DNA of 64,000 bases from Prunus persica (lineage: Eukaryota; Streptophyta; Magnoliopsida; Rosales; Rosaceae). Position numbers and translations under genes: made by a program. Below are positions 1 through 10,268 of the stretch, piece after piece (the first letter of the stretch is position 1; every line of letters starts with the position of its first letter). Below the pieces are notes generated by a model. It made no database searches. It worked only from the letters and a program-made list of their open reading frames with translations, and had not been told where the DNA came from. Location: the NCBI RefSeq assembly GCF_000346465.2, contig NC_034009.1, positions 47,051,657 to 47,115,656 on the forward strand. Direction: 5' to 3'.

Positions 1-1914
1 CTGGAAATTGCCTTTGTCAAAATATCCGTCAATTGATCCTCGGATTTCACAAAAGGAAACTGAAACACTTTAGCCTCAAGCTTCTGTTTGATGAAGTGTC
101 GATCCACCTCAACATGTTTAGTACAATCATGCTGAACCGGATTCTGTGCAATGGCTATAGCAGCCTTGTTGTCACAAAAGAGATTCATTGTGGATGTAGG
201 TTTATACCCAAGTTCAGTAAGCAACTTTCTTAACCAAAGAAGTTCACAAATGCCTTTAGTCATGCCTCTGAACTCGGCTTCTGCACTGGATAAAGCTACT
301 ACATTCTGTTTCTTGCTCCTCCATGTCACCAAATTACCTCCCACGAATGTGAAGTAACTCGATGTGGATTTTCTATCTGTTACATTACCTGCTCAATCTG
401 CATCTGAATAACCATCAATATTTAGATGACCATGCTTTGAGAACATAAGCCCTTTTCCAGGTGCAGACTTCAAATATCTAAGTATCCGAAGAATTGCATT
501 CATGTGATCTTCACTTGGAGAATGCATAAATTGATTGACAACGCTCACCGCATAAGCAATGTCTGGTCGAGTATGTGACAAATAGATCAATCTTCCCACT
601 AACCTTTGGTATATTTCTTTGTTAGTTGGAACTTGATCCGGATATTCTCCAAGATGATGATTCTGAACAATAGGAGTGTCCGCAGGTTAATTGTCACATC
701 CCGGAATCGGCTCCGCCGTAGCATGATATTGTCCGCTTTGGGCCCCGCTTACTGCCCGCACAGTTTTGTTTCTGGGAGCTCACGAGCAACTTTCCAGTGG
801 GTCACCCATCCTGGGATTGTTCTAGCCCCCAACTCGCTTAACTTCGGAGTTCCTACGACTCTGAAGCCAGTGAGCTCCCAAAAGGCCTCATGCTAGATGG
901 ATGCGGGTGTGCACATATAAGGCACATCACCCATTCTCTGTTGGTTGATGTGGGATCTTACAATCCACCCTCCTTAAGGACCCGACGTCCTCGTCGGCAC
1001 ACTCGCACCACACGGCAGAGTGGCTTTGATACCAAATTGTCACGTCCCGGGATCAACTCCGCCGTAGGACGATATTGTCCGCTTTGGGCCCCCCTCTCTG
1101 CTCTCACGGTTTTGTTTCTGGGAACTCACGAGCAACTTCCCAGTGGGTCACCCATCCTGGGATTGCTGTAGCCCCCAACTCGCTTAACTTCGGAGTTCCT
1201 ACGACTCTGAAGCCAGTGAGCTCCCAAAAGGCCTCGTGCTAGATGGATGCGGGTGTGCACATATAAGGCACATCACCCCCTCTCCATTGGTTGATGTGGG
1301 ATCTTACATTTGCAATCTAGCATTCCTGTGTCTGTCAACAAGTCCAAGACATATTTCCTTTGAGAGAGAAATATGCCTTGCTGTGATCGAGCCACCTCAA
1401 TTCCCAAGAAATACTTGAGTCCACCTAGATCCTTCATCTCAAACTCCGTAGCCAGATAGTCTTGTAGCTGTGATATTTCCTATTTATCATTCCCAGTAAT
1501 AATCATATCATCAAAATAGATTACTAATGTTGTTACCTTCCATTTTCGATGTTTCAAGAACAGAATATGATCTGAGTTACACTGTTTGAAACCATTGTTC
1601 TTCATTGCCATGGTGAACCGTCCAAACCATGCACGTGGTGATTGTTTCAATCCATACATTGCTTTTCGTAACTTGCAAACTGTTCCAGTCTGAGAAGTAT
1701 TATATCCAGGAGGAATGTCCATGTACACCTCCTCTGTGAGTTCGCCATGTAGAAAAGCATTCTTTACATCAAACTGATGTAGTGACCAATCCAAATTAGC
1801 TGCAAGGGACAATAAGACTCTGACGGTGTTTAACTTTGCAACTGGAGCAAAGGTTTCTTCATAGTCTATACCATAGGTCTGTGTGTATCCTTTTGCCACA
1901 AGTCTTGCCTTGTA
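1..1914 (-). mobile_element. Ty1/copia retrotransposon fragment (RT and RNase H), broken
   Basis: On the minus strand, 1480-1899 encodes the front of a copia reverse transcriptase (motifs VAKGYTQTYGIDY, QFDVKNAFLHG, YGLKQSPRAW, and YFDDMI in place of the usual YVDDM). The frame continues past a stop after GNDK to KYFLGIEVARS and GMLDCKPADTP. It resumes at 690 to 1 with GRLIYLSHTRPDIAYAV and an RNase H region containing ALSSAEAEF and CDNKAAIAIAQNP. At least two nonsense changes are seen (near 1488 and 394), and a Cassandra TRIM splits the connecting region between 688 and 1309. The window edge cuts off the 3' LTR side. At 1914 the homology ends at a palindrome of the TATAGCCG family. Integrase, gag and LTRs are not visible. 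This is an inactive relic. Confidence 0.93.
689..1308 (-). mobile_element. Cassandra-type TRIM with two LTRs carrying 5S rRNA-like sequence
   Basis: Two near-identical LTRs of about 271 bp lie at 692-962 and 1038-1308, bounded by TG...CA on the minus strand (TGTAAGATCCCACATC to ACGTGACA). The 75-bp internal segment starts, in minus orientation, with TTTGGTATCAAAGCC, a primer-binding site for initiator-Met tRNA, and ends with a purine tract AAGGAGGGTGG. Each LTR holds the 5S-like block seen on the plus strand as GTGGGTCACCCATCCTGGG followed by CTCGCTTAACTTCGGAGTTC. This is the complement of the 5S internal promoter region and is the diagnostic mark of Cassandra. There is no coding capacity, as expected. 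It interrupts the copia relic between codons of the RT and RNase H parts. A clean 5-bp target duplication is not obvious. Confidence 0.92.
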
Positions 1915-1948
1915 TCGCTATAGTATAGCCGCCCGGCTATACTACAAG
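1915..1948. repeat. Single TATAGCCG palindrome at the copia breakpoint
   Basis: A lone copy of the palindrome family, arms TATAGCCG and CGGCTATA around CC, lies exactly where the copia homology stops. The sequence to the right (1950-2230) is unrelated to copia. It marks a breakpoint, as other copies do elsewhere in the window. Confidence 0.8.
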
Positions 1949-2057
1949 CTTTACATTTCCCTCGCTGCCTGGCTCGCTTCACTGAATCACACTTCCCATC
2001 AAAGTCTTCAAGTTCAAGGCCAAAAAAGAGGTGGGCAATTCCTCATTTGTGCTCTCA

Positions 2058-2195
2058 TGGCGCCTCCCAAGAAATCAAAGAAAAGCAAGAAAGATAGGAA
2101 ATTGAAGAAAAACTTAAGCTTGGTTCCAGTCGAGCCTAAAGCCGCAGACTCTGACTGGTGGGATAGTTTCTTCAACCCAAGGTTTTTCTTTTCAC
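2058..2195 (+). pseudogene. N-terminal fragment resembling ALP1-like/PIF-Harbinger nuclease proteins
   Basis: An ATG at 2058 opens a short lysine-rich stretch (MAPPKKSKKSKKDRKLKK) followed by DSDWWDSFF. This arrangement, a basic start followed by a WWDxF motif, recalls the N-termini of plant ALP1-like proteins (Harbinger-transposase-derived nucleases). No downstream nuclease domain follows; the frame runs into unrelated sequence and stops at 2267. The call rests on two short motifs only and could be wrong. Confidence 0.3.
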
Positions 2196-2269
2196 GAAGC
2201 TCAGCTTCCAATTACTTTGCTTGCTGCTTTTTAGTGGAATGCATTCAGATTACTTGTAGTTTTAACTAA

Positions 2270-2765
2270 ATTATCTTTATATTTTGTTTATTTTGGAAAA
2301 TCTGTGATGCACAGACATCTAGAACAGGTGGTAGATTTTGTTCTGTAATGTTAAATTCGGTAATGATGTTCATAATTAGAGCTCAAGACCTATAAACTGT
2401 GCTTTTGTTCAGTTAGGCTGTTGGAAAAATCGGCCTAGGCGCTAGGCGGGTCCTTTTTTTTCACTTTTTTTTTTATACATTTTTTTTCTGACTTTAGCTC
2501 AATTGTGAAATCGCTTCAATTTCTGATTGCTGCTATACTGAAACTAGCTTTTGATTATGTGATTTGCATCCTGAAAAGAGAAAGATGTGGTCGAAAAGTT
2601 ATTACTAGAGGGAGGAATAGAGATTTTAGCCTGTAAAAGTAGCATGTAATTGTTAGGAATCTGGTTTGGCCTAAGTTGGATGAGTAGTTGGAAATCCTAA
2701 CTGAATTAGACTGGGGGAATATACAAACACAGAAACACATAGTCGGGCTTTGCTTGTTGTCATAG
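2270..2765. other. AT-rich intergenic stretch with a short CCTAGGCG-type repeat
   Basis: No gene is seen. At 2420-2450 there is a CGGCCTAGGCGCTAGGCGGG block, a motif also found beside the palindrome arrays at 7.88, 10.06, 13.55, 18.3 and 21.47 kb. Poly-T tracts follow. Confidence 0.5.
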
Positions 2766-2766
2766 A

Positions 2767-3335
2767 GTCATAGACTATGAAGCCGCAATTCACCTCTGGA
2801 AGGTTGACAAGTTTGACTTTGTTGTCTGCATGAGTGCCTAAATCAGTGTCGTTTTTGGCAGCATTGAAATTGGACTAGTCTTAGCGGTACGTACCATATT
2901 GTATGTGACGGTAATACTCTATCTAACAACTTAAAACTACGCATTAGAACTAATATTTCTTTTTTCTTCTGTGTAGGTTGCAATATCTGTGATCAGGGTA
3001 CTTTTGTTTGTGGCAAGGCCAAGGACTTTTGTTCAAGGAAACCTTCCGAACTCCATGGTTTACAGAAATGTTGAGCAGTATCCCAATGCAAGCAATGTTC
3101 CCTGAATTCTCATACTTGAGATTGATGCTCCCATTTACTTTGCAAATACCAACTACTTAAGAGAAAGGTACTAATTAATTAAACCTGAACACACTCTTGC
3201 ATGTTATAATCAAATTTAAAAACAATAATTTGAAAGTTGAGCTGAAGTCCTACTTGTTTTCAGGATTACAAGGTGGATATATAAATGAAGAGGAAGATAG
3301 GATCAAATCTGCAGGGGAAAGTAGCTAGCATAAGG
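2767..3335 (+). pseudogene. Sulfate transporter (SULTR3-type) pseudogene fragment
   Basis: Three decayed exons, still separated by introns, match the last membrane segments and the start of the STAS region of plant group-3 sulfate transporters. The first (about 2770-2886) reads YEAAIHLWKVDKFDFVVCMSA, then a stop where tyrosine is expected, then SVVFGSIEIGLVLA. The second (about 2977-3170) reads VAISVIRVLLFVARPRTF, NLPNSMVYRNVEQYP, then a stop where glycine is expected, then ILILEIDAPIYFANTNYL. The third (from about 3264) holds ITRWI and a frame-shifted EEDRIKSAGES. Retained introns show duplication of genomic DNA rather than retroposition. The N-terminal two thirds is missing. Confidence 0.85.
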
Positions 3336-3764
3336 AACAGGTCAGGAGATTGTATAAATTTCAGTTTGTGTTTAGGTTTAAAGTATTAATAGAACAACAT
3401 GTCTGGGCAATATGGAGAATTGGAGAAAATTTCAAACCACACCATTTATAATATGATTCATATTCCTCCTCAAATAAAAATATAATTTTTTCTTTCATTA
3501 AAAAAAATCATAAACTACATCTGACTGTATATATAGCCAGTCAATGAATTGGTAATTACGTAGGCAAGAACCTAAGGTATATAAACCCTAATATCCCCTC
3601 AACAAGATCCTTGATTAACTGACCTAGGAGAAAAGTATCCTCAACGTGAAGGGAATGGTAAAAGTGGAAGTCTAACGCTTTCATTCAACTCGTTGTTTAC
3701 AGTGCCTCATAATTGTCTTGTTTTTTAGATCAAATAGTAGTCGTTTCAAAAAAAGATCAACTAG

Positions 3765-3877
3765 TAATATTTTTTTATTATATACAAACGATATTGGGAG
3801 AGTTGGGAATCGAAATTAGGATCATGGATGCAAGGGTAAATGCTCTTAACAACTTGAGTTACAAAGCCCTTACAACT
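3765..3877 (-). mobile_element. tRNA-derived SINE (copy 1)
   Basis: On the minus strand there is an A-box-like TAACTCAAGTTGTTAAGAGC (from plus 3842-3860) and a B-box-like CTTCGATTCCC (plus 3804-3816) at the right spacing, followed by an A-rich tail near 3765-3780. A second copy lies at about 25,370-25,462 within the duplicated block. Confidence 0.6.
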
Positions 3878-3957
3878 AGTAGATATTCTAAATAAAGCAG
3901 TGTAGGGTGTTTTACAACTAACTTGTCATGTTGGGCATTGGAGATATTTACACACCA

Positions 3958-4135
3958 AGTTGAGGACGAGTGTTGGCATGTTATGATTAAGAGATTTGTT
4001 ACTTATATATACCTATATTTGAGTGTAATTTGATTTTACTTACCTTTTGTTAGCCCCCCAATGTTATCCTATATATTTGCCTTTACAAGAAAGAGAATAC
4101 GTATCATAGTTTTACCCTAACTTGAATATTTGATC
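3958..4135 (+). mobile_element. Degraded copia-type 3' end and LTR remnant (copy 1)
   Basis: The sequence CCAAGTTGAGGACGAG resembles the polypurine tract that closes plant copia elements and is followed by TGTTGGCATG, a typical LTR start. A TATATATTTGCC stretch follows. The same arrangement recurs at 25,540-25,722. No coding domain accompanies either copy. Confidence 0.5.
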
Positions 4136-4272
4136 GGTTTCCAAATTAAGGACAACGATGATTTTGCAGGGGCGGGCATGCAGGGGCGGGTAAAGTTAGG
4201 AAACTGGGGTATTCTCATTGTAAATTGTTCTCTTTTAACCTTTTTTATGGCAAACCAAAAATCACCTGATAT

Positions 4273-5970
4273 ATGAGCAATGCTGAGTATTCAATACACA
4301 AAATTTCGGGTATATGGCGAATGCTGAGTATTGATATTACGGAGAATTCAAGAGACACTCTTCAAGAATATATCATAAACCAAGATCTATCGGAGCCATT
4401 CATCTATAATTTTGATAGCATATTGATCGCAACGAACAATTTCAACATCACAAACAAACTCTGGGAAGGAGGATTTGGTCCAGTTTACAAGGTGATTGAT
4501 TATTTGTTTTTCTCTTTCTAAAGGAAAATATAGTCTCTCACAGCTACAATAACAGATAAGGACATGAATGAAGTGATTAATTTGTAGGTACCCTACGAGA
4601 ATGGAAGGAAATAGCAGTAAAAGGACTATCTAGTAGCTCAGGGAAAGGCATAGAAGAGTTCAAAAATGAGACGTTGTTGATCTCCAAGCTCCAACATAAA
4701 AATCTTTCTAGGATCATGGGCTGATGCGTCAAAGAAGATGAGAAGATACTGATTTATGAGTTCATGCCAAACAGAAGCTTGGACACTCTTCTATTTGGTT
4801 AGTTTCACTGGACTTTATCTTCGTAATTTGCCTACTAACTTAAAGCCACAAATGAATTCACATGAACTAAATGTTCGGGCACAAAGAATCAAAATTATTT
4901 TCGATTGATACAAAGAATCACTGATTTATTTGCAACACAAACAGTCAAGCAAGACATCCTGCGGACTTAATGCTCATAACTGTAAACTGAATTGTATACT
5001 ACATGAGTACATTTCAGTTTTTTATAAAGTAGAAGAGACAATGTTGAACTAGACTAGCTGAAATCAATTTTGAATCTGATTACACCCTTGTTTCACTATT
5101 GTTCATACAAATGCGTCAGTATTTTCTATAGAAATTTAACCGTAAAAATCTAGTGACAGTTTCATTGTTCAATGCATAGGATAGGATATATGAATGAAAC
5201 TATTGGTTATATTTCGAATGTTTGCGTTTAAAAGATCCAGCGCGGAGACCTGAGCTTGATTGGGGCAGACGCTTCAATATTATTCAGAGAGGGCTTCTTT
5301 ATCTCCACCGTGATTCTTATTTGAAAGTAATACATAGAGATTTGAAGGTCAGTAATATTCTCTTGGATGAGCAAATGAACCCAAAAATTTCAGCTTTTGG
5401 ATTGGCACGTATCATTCAAGGGACACAGAATATAACAAATACTCAGAAGGTTGTGGGAACACTGTAAGTGTCATTCCTTTTCCTATTCTTGGAAAGAACA
5501 TCAAAACTTAAATATCAATGTTCAGCATATTGTCATTCATATCAATATATTAGTGAATTTATATGGAAGCAGCAGAGAATCAGAGATAACATGTAGGAAA
5601 TCTAGCTATACCATTCATTTTATTTGGAACCCTGCAATCTTAACTGAAATATTAGTCTTGCATGCCATTAAGATATAAATTCTGTGGCACTTTTCTTAAG
5701 ACCAGAGACAAAAGAAATACTGTCAGTTAATAGTAATACGAACGAAATTCCTTTGCAGTGGCTATATGTCTCCGGAGTATGCCATGGGCGGGATATTTTC
5801 TGAAAAATCTGATGTCTATAGCTTCGGAGTCTTGATATTGGAGATTATTAGCAGCATGAAGAATACCAGCTTCTATTACTATGAACAACATCTAGGTTTC
5901 CTAGCTTATGTAAGTTCACACTCTAAATCATATAAATTGTTAAACAATCTATATGAAGCTAAATACATAC

Positions 5971-6004
<34 letters not shown>

Positions 6005-6210
6005 GAAATTTTGTCAGGCATGGCACTCATGGAATGAAGGCAGGGGATTGGAGTTGGTTGATGAAATATTGGCAGATTCATATTCCTCATCATAAGTGAT
6101 GAGATGTGTACACATTGGGCTTCTTTGTGTACAAGACAATGCTGCAGATAGGCCAACCATGCTAGATGCAGTTTTCATGCTAAGTAGCGAGACAGATCGT
6201 TGACAACATA
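4273..6210 (+). pseudogene. S-receptor-like (G-type lectin class) Ser/Thr kinase pseudogene, copy 1
   Basis: Exon-like pieces run in the order of a plant RLK kinase domain. 4273-4491 has YNFDSILIATNNFN and the glycine loop GGFGPVYK. 4588-4799 has IAVKGLSS (ATP lysine) and [12 protein letters not shown], then an in-frame stop before CVKEDEKILIYEF. 5224-5464 has the intact catalytic [12 protein letters not shown], but the metal-binding DFG has become AFG. 5757-5911 has [20 protein letters not shown]. 6018-6200 has [12 protein letters not shown] and, after a stop, [19 protein letters not shown]. Introns with GT-AG-like ends separate them. Extracellular lectin and PAN domains are absent. The nonsense changes and the lost DFG aspartate make this a dead kinase. 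Related fragments lie at 16.7-19.05 and 23.05-23.4 kb. Confidence 0.85.
5963..6004. repeat. (ACAT)n/(AT)n microsatellite
   Basis: Tandem ACAT units pass into an AT run inside the last intron of kinase pseudogene copy 1. A similar AT run occurs at 14,882-14,900. Confidence 0.9.
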
Positions 6211-7245
6211 AGCAGCCAATATTTACCTTCCAAAACTCAGTCTTTGATCCCCAACCAGTCTGAAATTATTTTCTCAGCATTACCTCTGGTTATTCTGAAG
6301 TGTTCCTTCTCCGTCAAGAAACTGACTAATTGGATTCTAATTGAAGGTCTATCTAATTGGATTTAAAATTTTGAAAAACCAATTCATATTGATATGGAAT
6401 CAGATTGAGTTCTAATATTCAATGGTTACAAACAACCAGGTGTTGATTGTTGACCAGGTGTTTAAATTAGTGCATTTCGTATTTCACAAGTCAATCTGCA
6501 AACCTTTGAACCACAAAAATTCACAAAATAAAGCATCTTAAACACCAAGAAACACTAAAATTCACAACACAATTAGAGAAAGCAAAAGAGCAAGCTTTTC
6601 TCAATTATAAAATCGAATTAGTTAATTCAATATGAAGATCAACTACGAACATAAATAACTCAACAACCCAAGAATGTTATCGCATCTCCAAAGGACTGAA
6701 GCCTTGATCTATAGCGAGGAAGCATGTTGAAAAGAAAAAAAGCCTCAAGCAGGTTAACTTAAGGTCAATTCTGGAAAATAAAACATAAAACATAAAATTG
6801 ATGATGTTTTATATGTTAAGTGGTTAGACTATTTGAGTGGTTGAGATTTCCTAAATGTAGAGGCTCAGGATCCACTGGTGGAGTAGATCTTTTTATTCGC
6901 CTAGCACATGCAGAATTAGGTAAGTGATAAACTCTATTGCTTACACAACTCGAATCAGCAGTATTTTTCATTTTCTGTCTCATACTTCTTTTAATAAAAA
7001 GAGATTTTCTATTTAAAACTCACACTTCTCTTAGTTCACCCCAATACTTAAATCATTAAGCTGTAAGTTTTATTATTATGTAAAAAGACAAAAAAGGTCA
7101 TCCAACTTAATACTTAACCTTAGTACATCTATACACACACCCCAACACTCTTCATATTAAGTTTTATAAAAATACAAACTCTTCTACATCGTATTGCCAG
7201 AGACGTAGAATATTGATGAGCATGCCTCTTTAAAATATTATGTAA
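6211..7245. repeat. Segment duplicated at 16.8-17.7 kb
   Basis: The tail of the kinase pseudogene and the following non-coding DNA (to about 7015) match 16,800-17,700 closely, including the stretch GGATCCACTGGTGGAGTAGA. No gene is visible in either copy. The remainder to 7245 is AT-rich and unremarkable. Confidence 0.8.
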
Positions 7246-7870
7246 AGGGTATCGCCGGGCGGCTATACTATTTTTATAATAAAAAATTCAGGTATAGCCG
7301 CACGGCTATACTAATTAAAAAAAAGACCACCGCTGGCTTCTAGCGGCTGGGGAAGAAATCCAAGTATAGCCAACAACACTGAGTATAGCCGCGCGGCTAT
7401 ACTATTCATAATTTTAAAAAGACCACCGCTGGCTTCTAGCGGCTACTTCGCCACGCGTCAAAAAATCCAAGTATAGCCGAACGGCTATACTATTAAAAGC
7501 GTATAGCCGTGCGGCTATACTATTTATAATTTAAAAAATATCACCACCTGGCTTCTAGCGCCTGCTTCGCCACGTGTCAAAAAAAATCCAAGTATAGTAA
7601 TTTTATTTTAAAACAACACTGAGTATAGCCGCGCGGCTATACTATTCATAATTTGAAAAAAACAACCGCTGGCGTCAAGCGCTGCTTTGCCACGTGTCAA
7701 AAATTCAAAGTATAGCGGGACGGCTATACTATTTTTATTTTAAAGAGTATAGCCGTGCGGCTATACGATTTATAATTTAAAAAAAGACCAACGCATGGCA
7801 ACTTGCGCCTGTTCGCCACGTGTCAAAAAGGTATAGCCGCCCGGCTGTACGGTTTTATTTTTTATTTTTT
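7246..7870. repeat. TATAGCCG palindrome array 2 (about nine copies)
   Basis: About nine near-perfect 20-bp palindromes with arms GTATAGCCG/CGGCTATAC and a variable central dinucleotide (GG, CA, CG, AA, TG, CC) lie 30-110 bp apart. AT-rich spacers repeat a weaker module: a CCGCTGGCTTCTAGCGGC-like inverted repeat and a CCACGTGTCAAAA box (near 7570, 7690 and 7815; CCACGCGTC near 7455). The array ends in a CCCGCCTAGGCGGCCGA block at 7885-7915. Confidence 0.95.
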
Positions 7871-8073
7871 ATAATTTTTAAAAAGGACCCGCCTAGCCCG
7901 CCTAGGCGGCCGATTTTTGGAAAACTTGGATGGCGTTTTTTTTATTTAGATTTCTTGTTTCCTGGCGGGTCTGGCGTGTCTGCAAATACATCAAGCTGGG
8001 GTTTTAGCGACTCAGGTTTATCAACAACGTAAAGGTTAGCTCATCCTAACAATTCACTCTCTCTTTTCTGTAC

Positions 8074-8180
8074 ACAAATCTATTGAGGCTTTGGACAGGA
8101 TGGGAATGGATTTAATAGAAACTGGAAATCCAGATGCATTCAATCAGTATCTGTCGGAGTTTGATAACACCATTCATTTG
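8074..8180 (+). pseudogene. MEMO1-family protein exon fragment (copy 1)
   Basis: The frame reads HKSIEALDRMGMDLIETGN, then PDAFNQYLSEFDNTI, and stops at TAG. This is the penultimate region of the plant MEMO1-like (AmmeMemoRadiSam/Memo) protein family. The block from GAAACTGGAAATCC to ATTCATTTGT recurs at 13,661-13,724, so the two copies bracket the 8.18-13.66 kb mosaic. The fragment follows a palindrome array and a CCTAGGCGG block. Confidence 0.7.
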
Positions 8181-8548
8181 TAGAGGATCAGTAACTTGGG
8201 GATTATTTTCTGTCTTGTGAGTTTTGCTACCATAATTGGAATGATTTTCTTTTTAGTTTCACTTCCTGTTGGTTTGAATGGTCTGATTGTGAATTTACTA
8301 CAATGTTATGAATGCGGGGTTGAAACTTGGGTGGGTGAAGGAGCTTTTGAGGAATTATTGTAACAAGAATTTCAGAAATTGAGGTCTCTTGTGGCTTTTG
8401 GAAGATTATTATCTCTGCATATTATGAGATTCGATAGATTGTTCTTTAAAGAAATATCCATTATTGAATAAATTCTCTGTAGATATGCCATCATTATGCA
8501 AAATCGGACTGAGAGGCTTAGGCCCCTTGTGGGTTTGAAGACCAACAA

Positions 8549-8944
8549 TTGATTGATTATATCACAGCACAACGCAACATTTCACTGGAGCAAGACACCC
8601 TGCTTGGTGCTGGCTGCAATACAAGCTTCCCTGTCAACATAAATGACATGAGCACTGAAATACAACCACAGCCCTTTCCAGGCAATGAGAATGAAGGAAA
8701 TGATCATCTAAACAGTAATCATTTCCAGCAGTCGCCTGTTGTTTCCCCAGTGGATCATGATTCGAATGTGCCATACGACATATCAGTTGATCGAATCCTT
8801 CTCTGCCGCACTTCTCCAATGAATGTCCTGCAACATGCCACTTACAACTCAGAGAACAGCATGAAGAATGTCCTTGTTTTTGTGAGAATTGATAATGCCC
8901 TTGTATTTGATAGAGGTCATGTGTTGATCGCTGAACAAGAATGA
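8549..8944 (+). pseudogene. Unidentified exon, 131 codons (unit A copy)
   Basis: An open frame runs from about 8549 to a TGA at 8942, with C-terminus NVLVFVRIDNALVFDRGH. The same frame at 11,833-12,228 differs at only a few residues. In the longer copy it is preceded by a consistent acceptor and two further exon-like pieces, so this is probably a terminal exon. I do not recognise the family: the sequence is hydrophilic, with a Gln/Asn/Pro-rich middle and no catalytic motif that I can name. In unit A the upstream exons are deleted, so this copy is likely dead. Confidence 0.5.
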
Positions 8945-9670
8945 TCGTCAAAAATTTCACCTTTTCTACATCGTTTTGAATGTATAGGTGATGTCTTGTA
9001 TGATTCTTAATTGTAAATAAAGGATGGGATTGATTGCTTAGTACCAACAATTGCTGTCAATAATGAAGCAAAAACATGCAGAACATGGTATTTTTTACTA
9101 TTGATTATTTATAGATTATAAGAAGCTTCAAAAAAATGTTCTCACTTGTCAATGGCCTCAAGGAAATTTTGCTTTCTGATCTGGAAATAGATCTTCGTCG
9201 CATAGCGATTGTTATTTCTATTTCATATTGACATACTGGGGACGTCAAATCAGGTTGAGAGGAAAAATGTGAGGGTCATTTTTTGAAGAATTAAACTTAG
9301 TTTACCTAGACTGCAAAATGGTTCCTTTTCATTGCTCATAAGTTTCACTCCAGCTCGAGTTAACTGCATCTAGAATATTGGTTTTGATCATTATTTCATC
9401 CCTTTCAATTTGCTTCTCTGTTTTTCCTACCCAGAAGCGCCCCACACAAAAATCTGCAGGGCCAAAATGACGTTGTTAAATAACAGAAGTCACATTAGAG
9501 TAGAAGCCATGTCTGAAAGTAATTGTAGTTTCCAATATGCATCAGCACCAGAAGAAACTAGTACATTCAGAGAGTTCGAGAAGGCAAGGCTAGTGACTCT
9601 TTTGAGTATGGGATTAATTCAACCTTAGTAGCATCTCCAGGTTCACCTAAAACAAACATAACACTTAATA

Positions 9671-9888
9671 GTGAGTTTGACGGGATACTGTTGGACTACT
9701 CACGGCAACGTGCCACGCCTGAAACCTTGGAAATTGGCAAAGGTGGGGTTGGCCTATTCGTAACTAGTGTCTTGTGGGGGGAAGGGATCGGGTGGTGAAT
9801 ATAGTGTTTTCTAATTAATGTTGTCTATGCCACAATGCAGGCTGCATCCCTCAAAGAAAAGATTAACCGAATGTTTGGTGGAGAGCAT
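9671..9888 (+). pseudogene. Glucose-6-phosphate isomerase exon fragments (unit A)
   Basis: The first piece reads FDGILLDYSRQRATPETLE. After an intron ending in ATGCAG the second reads AASLKEKINRMFGGEH. Together they match the N-terminal part of plant cytosolic glucose-6-phosphate isomerase (EFDGxLLDYSRQ ... AEAASLKxKIxxMFxGEHINSTENR), cut off before INSTENR. Only these two exon pieces are present. The identical pair is in unit B. Confidence 0.75.
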
Positions 9889-10044
9889 GTACGTTTCAAG
9901 TTTATCTTCCTTTTGGTCGAGTATTATGTGGATAGAACTACCAGTAGAACAACAGCTAGTTGGTTGCACTCGCATAGGACGGAGCTTGCAGACGCAGTAA
10001 AGTTTCGGCTGCTTCGTCCTCCTTGTTCGGCACCGGAAAATGAC

Positions 10045-10132
10045 CCAACCCACCTAGGAGGCCCGCCCAGCCGCCTAGCGCCCGCCTAGCCGCCTAGCGC
10101 CCGCCTAGCCGCCTAGCGCCCGCCTAGCCCCA
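10045..10132. repeat. Tandem CCGCCTAGCGCC repeats
   Basis: Short units built on CCGCCTAGCGCC are repeated several times just after unit A. They form a GC-rich island in AT-rich DNA and resemble the CCTAGGCG blocks elsewhere in the window. Confidence 0.85.
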
Positions 10133-10268
10133 TTGTTTGAACACTGCGATTGACTGAAAGTCTGCAACCCGAAATTGAAAATGTTTACCTGCAAATTTGA
10201 GCTTGAGATTGAGATTTGGAAGCCGAAGCAAGCACAAGTCATGGGAACCCTAAATACAAAATTTGCTG

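Larger units (their letters stand above)
8193..9965 (+). repeat. Duplicated gene-fragment unit A (deleted version of unit B)
   Basis: This unit matches 10,269-13,250 (unit B) at high identity but lacks two internal blocks present there (about 385 and 812 bp). The deletions join GAAACTTGG to GTGGGTGAAGG near 8340 and GGGTTTGAA to GACCAACAATTG near 8540. The unit contains the unidentified 131-codon frame (8549-8944), a short frame at 9410-9628, and two glucose-6-phosphate isomerase exon pieces (9671-9735 and 9841-9888). Confidence 0.85.

Noticed and set aside
780..860. 5S rRNA gene (minus strand)
   Set aside because: The 5S-like block lies inside both LTRs of a TRIM and lacks the complete 5S ends. 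It is the Cassandra hallmark, not an rRNA gene.
688..1313. 5-bp target duplication of the Cassandra TRIM
   Set aside because: Left flank CAGGTT and right flank TTTGC share only two bases once the internal AAT is assigned to the LTR, so I do not claim a duplication.
7246..7870. CRISPR-like array of palindromic repeats with spacers
   Set aside because: The genome is a plant nuclear one, spacers are irregular in length and themselves repetitive, and there are no cas genes. The likeness is superficial.
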